A stretch of DNA of 64,000 nt from Clostridium grantii DSM 8605 (GTDB lineage Bacteria > Bacillota > Clostridia > Clostridiales > Clostridiaceae): NCBI RefSeq assembly GCF_900129965.1, contig NZ_FQXM01000003.1, forward strand, positions 271,127 through 335,126, in the 5' to 3' direction. Shown piece by piece: positions 63,730-64,000 of this stretch. The translations under genes and the position numbers were made by a program. The notes beneath the pieces are model-generated. The model saw only the letters and a program-made list of their open reading frames with translations. It had not been told where the DNA came from and did no database searches. Position 1 is the first letter of the stretch. Each line of letters starts with the position of its first letter.

Positions 63730-63817
63730 TAGACTCTCGGAATTAACCGAGTGTTATGTTTTAAGGGTTTCCTCAAAACACTTTAGTTGTAATCCTCCTA
63801 CTTTTAGTAGGAAGTTT
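63730..63817 (-). promoter_or_regulatory. three-hairpin leader of the selenoprotein gene
   Basis: On the minus strand three stems follow each other: CTTCCTAC/GTAGGAGG (8 bp), TGTTTTGAGG/CCTTAAAACA (10 bp) and ACACTCGG/CCGAGAGT (one mismatch). The first also ends in T on the plus strand and could terminate there. No known riboswitch was matched. Confidence 0.5.
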
Positions 63818-63829
63818 TTTATTTTCTTA

Positions 63830-63852
63830 AAGTGAAATTGGAAATTTCACTT
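63830..63852. terminator. short inverted repeat, possible terminator
   Basis: AAGTGAAATT-GGA-AATTTCACTT. The flanks are A/T-rich on both sides; direction is unclear. Confidence 0.5.
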
Positions 63853-63960
63853 CTAAAAAATATTATTAAAACTCAAAAAAACACTTGACTTTTGAAAATC
63901 AACCCAATAATCGCATTGAAGGGATTATTTCCTTTACTAACTGTGATTGGGGTGTTACAA

Positions 63961-64000
63961 ATGAAACCTAAATATGTTTCTCATGAATCTTATCAAAACT
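63961..64000 (+). CDS. start of a possible gene, cut by the window edge
   Basis: ATG 63961 follows GGGGTG at six bases and reads MKPKYVSHESYQN to the edge. Too short to identify. Confidence 0.3.
   Translation, partial: MKPKYVSHESYQN

Noticed and set aside
63587..63835. 82-codon plus-strand frame
   Set aside because: It is antisense to the selenoprotein gene and its structured leader, with no ribosome site.
1..64000. CRISPR arrays, tRNA or rRNA genes, intact insertion sequences
   Set aside because: No regular spacer-repeat array, no clover-leaf with a GTTCRANNC arm apart from tmRNA, and no transposase frame was seen.

Overview
This is a 64-kb piece of a low-GC chromosome from an anaerobic, probably endospore-forming Firmicute of the class Clostridia. 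The evidence is AT-rich DNA, strong GGAGG ribosome sites, a CggR-headed glycolytic operon, rpoN next to cggR, a K+-type membrane pyrophosphatase, an iron-sulfur L-serine dehydratase, a SleB-like spore-cortex hydrolase and a UGA-containing CC/Se-type selenoprotein. The genus cannot be fixed from the sequence alone. Most genes lie on the minus strand. No tRNA, rRNA, CRISPR array or intact insertion sequence was recognised.

Layout. 1-4627: a secreted RHS/YD-repeat surface protein that runs off the window. 4850-5230: debris, including the tail of a recombinase, beside the 3' end of ssrA. 5228-5856: the tmRNA gene, whose T-loop is split by a 274-nt ORF-less group I intron. 5969-14093: smpB, ilvE, rnr, hppA, secG, eno. 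14128-19970: the rest of the glycolytic operon (cggR-gap-pgk-tpiA-gpmI-eno) with a CggR-type operator; rpoN lies upstream. 21656-28669: lipoprotein, trmL, HAD phosphatase, VanW protein, nth, plsC, queG. 28872-36825: sleB-like hydrolase, an orphan PRC/MgtE-N/CBS protein with a leader peptide and structured leader, lipid kinase, CBS protein, cation exchanger, serine dehydratase. 36856-42169: kinase, DUF421/DUF4363 pair, nucleoid protein, CYTH protein. 42189-47288: a CDP-deoxysugar operon with a tandem-duplicated glycosyltransferase. 47434-53141: M18 aminopeptidase, MATE and EamA transporters, membrane proteins, a REP doublet, and a small 4Fe-4S membrane protein whose promoter contains a CsoR/CstR-like dyad. 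53181-54619: a preQ1-I riboswitch controlling a radical-SAM enzyme (probable queuine lyase) and a QueT transporter. 54698-63258: CapA-like protein, GGDEF-EAL protein, CBS and ferritin-like proteins, a candidate sRNA, an AcuB-like protein, glnS. 63415-63711: the selenoprotein.

How it fits together. The best-supported modules are central glycolysis under CggR; trans-translation and RNA decay (rnr, smpB, ssrA); queuosine salvage and completion (preQ1 riboswitch, QueL, QueT, and QueG at 28 kb); and synthesis and transfer of a CDP-6-deoxysugar. The most unusual items are the intron-split tmRNA, the selenoprotein, the leader peptide plus long hairpin ahead of the MgtE-N/CBS gene, the C-rich candidate sRNA at 60.1 kb and the CsoR-like promoter at 52.6 kb. 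All family names come from reading motifs; no database search was run.
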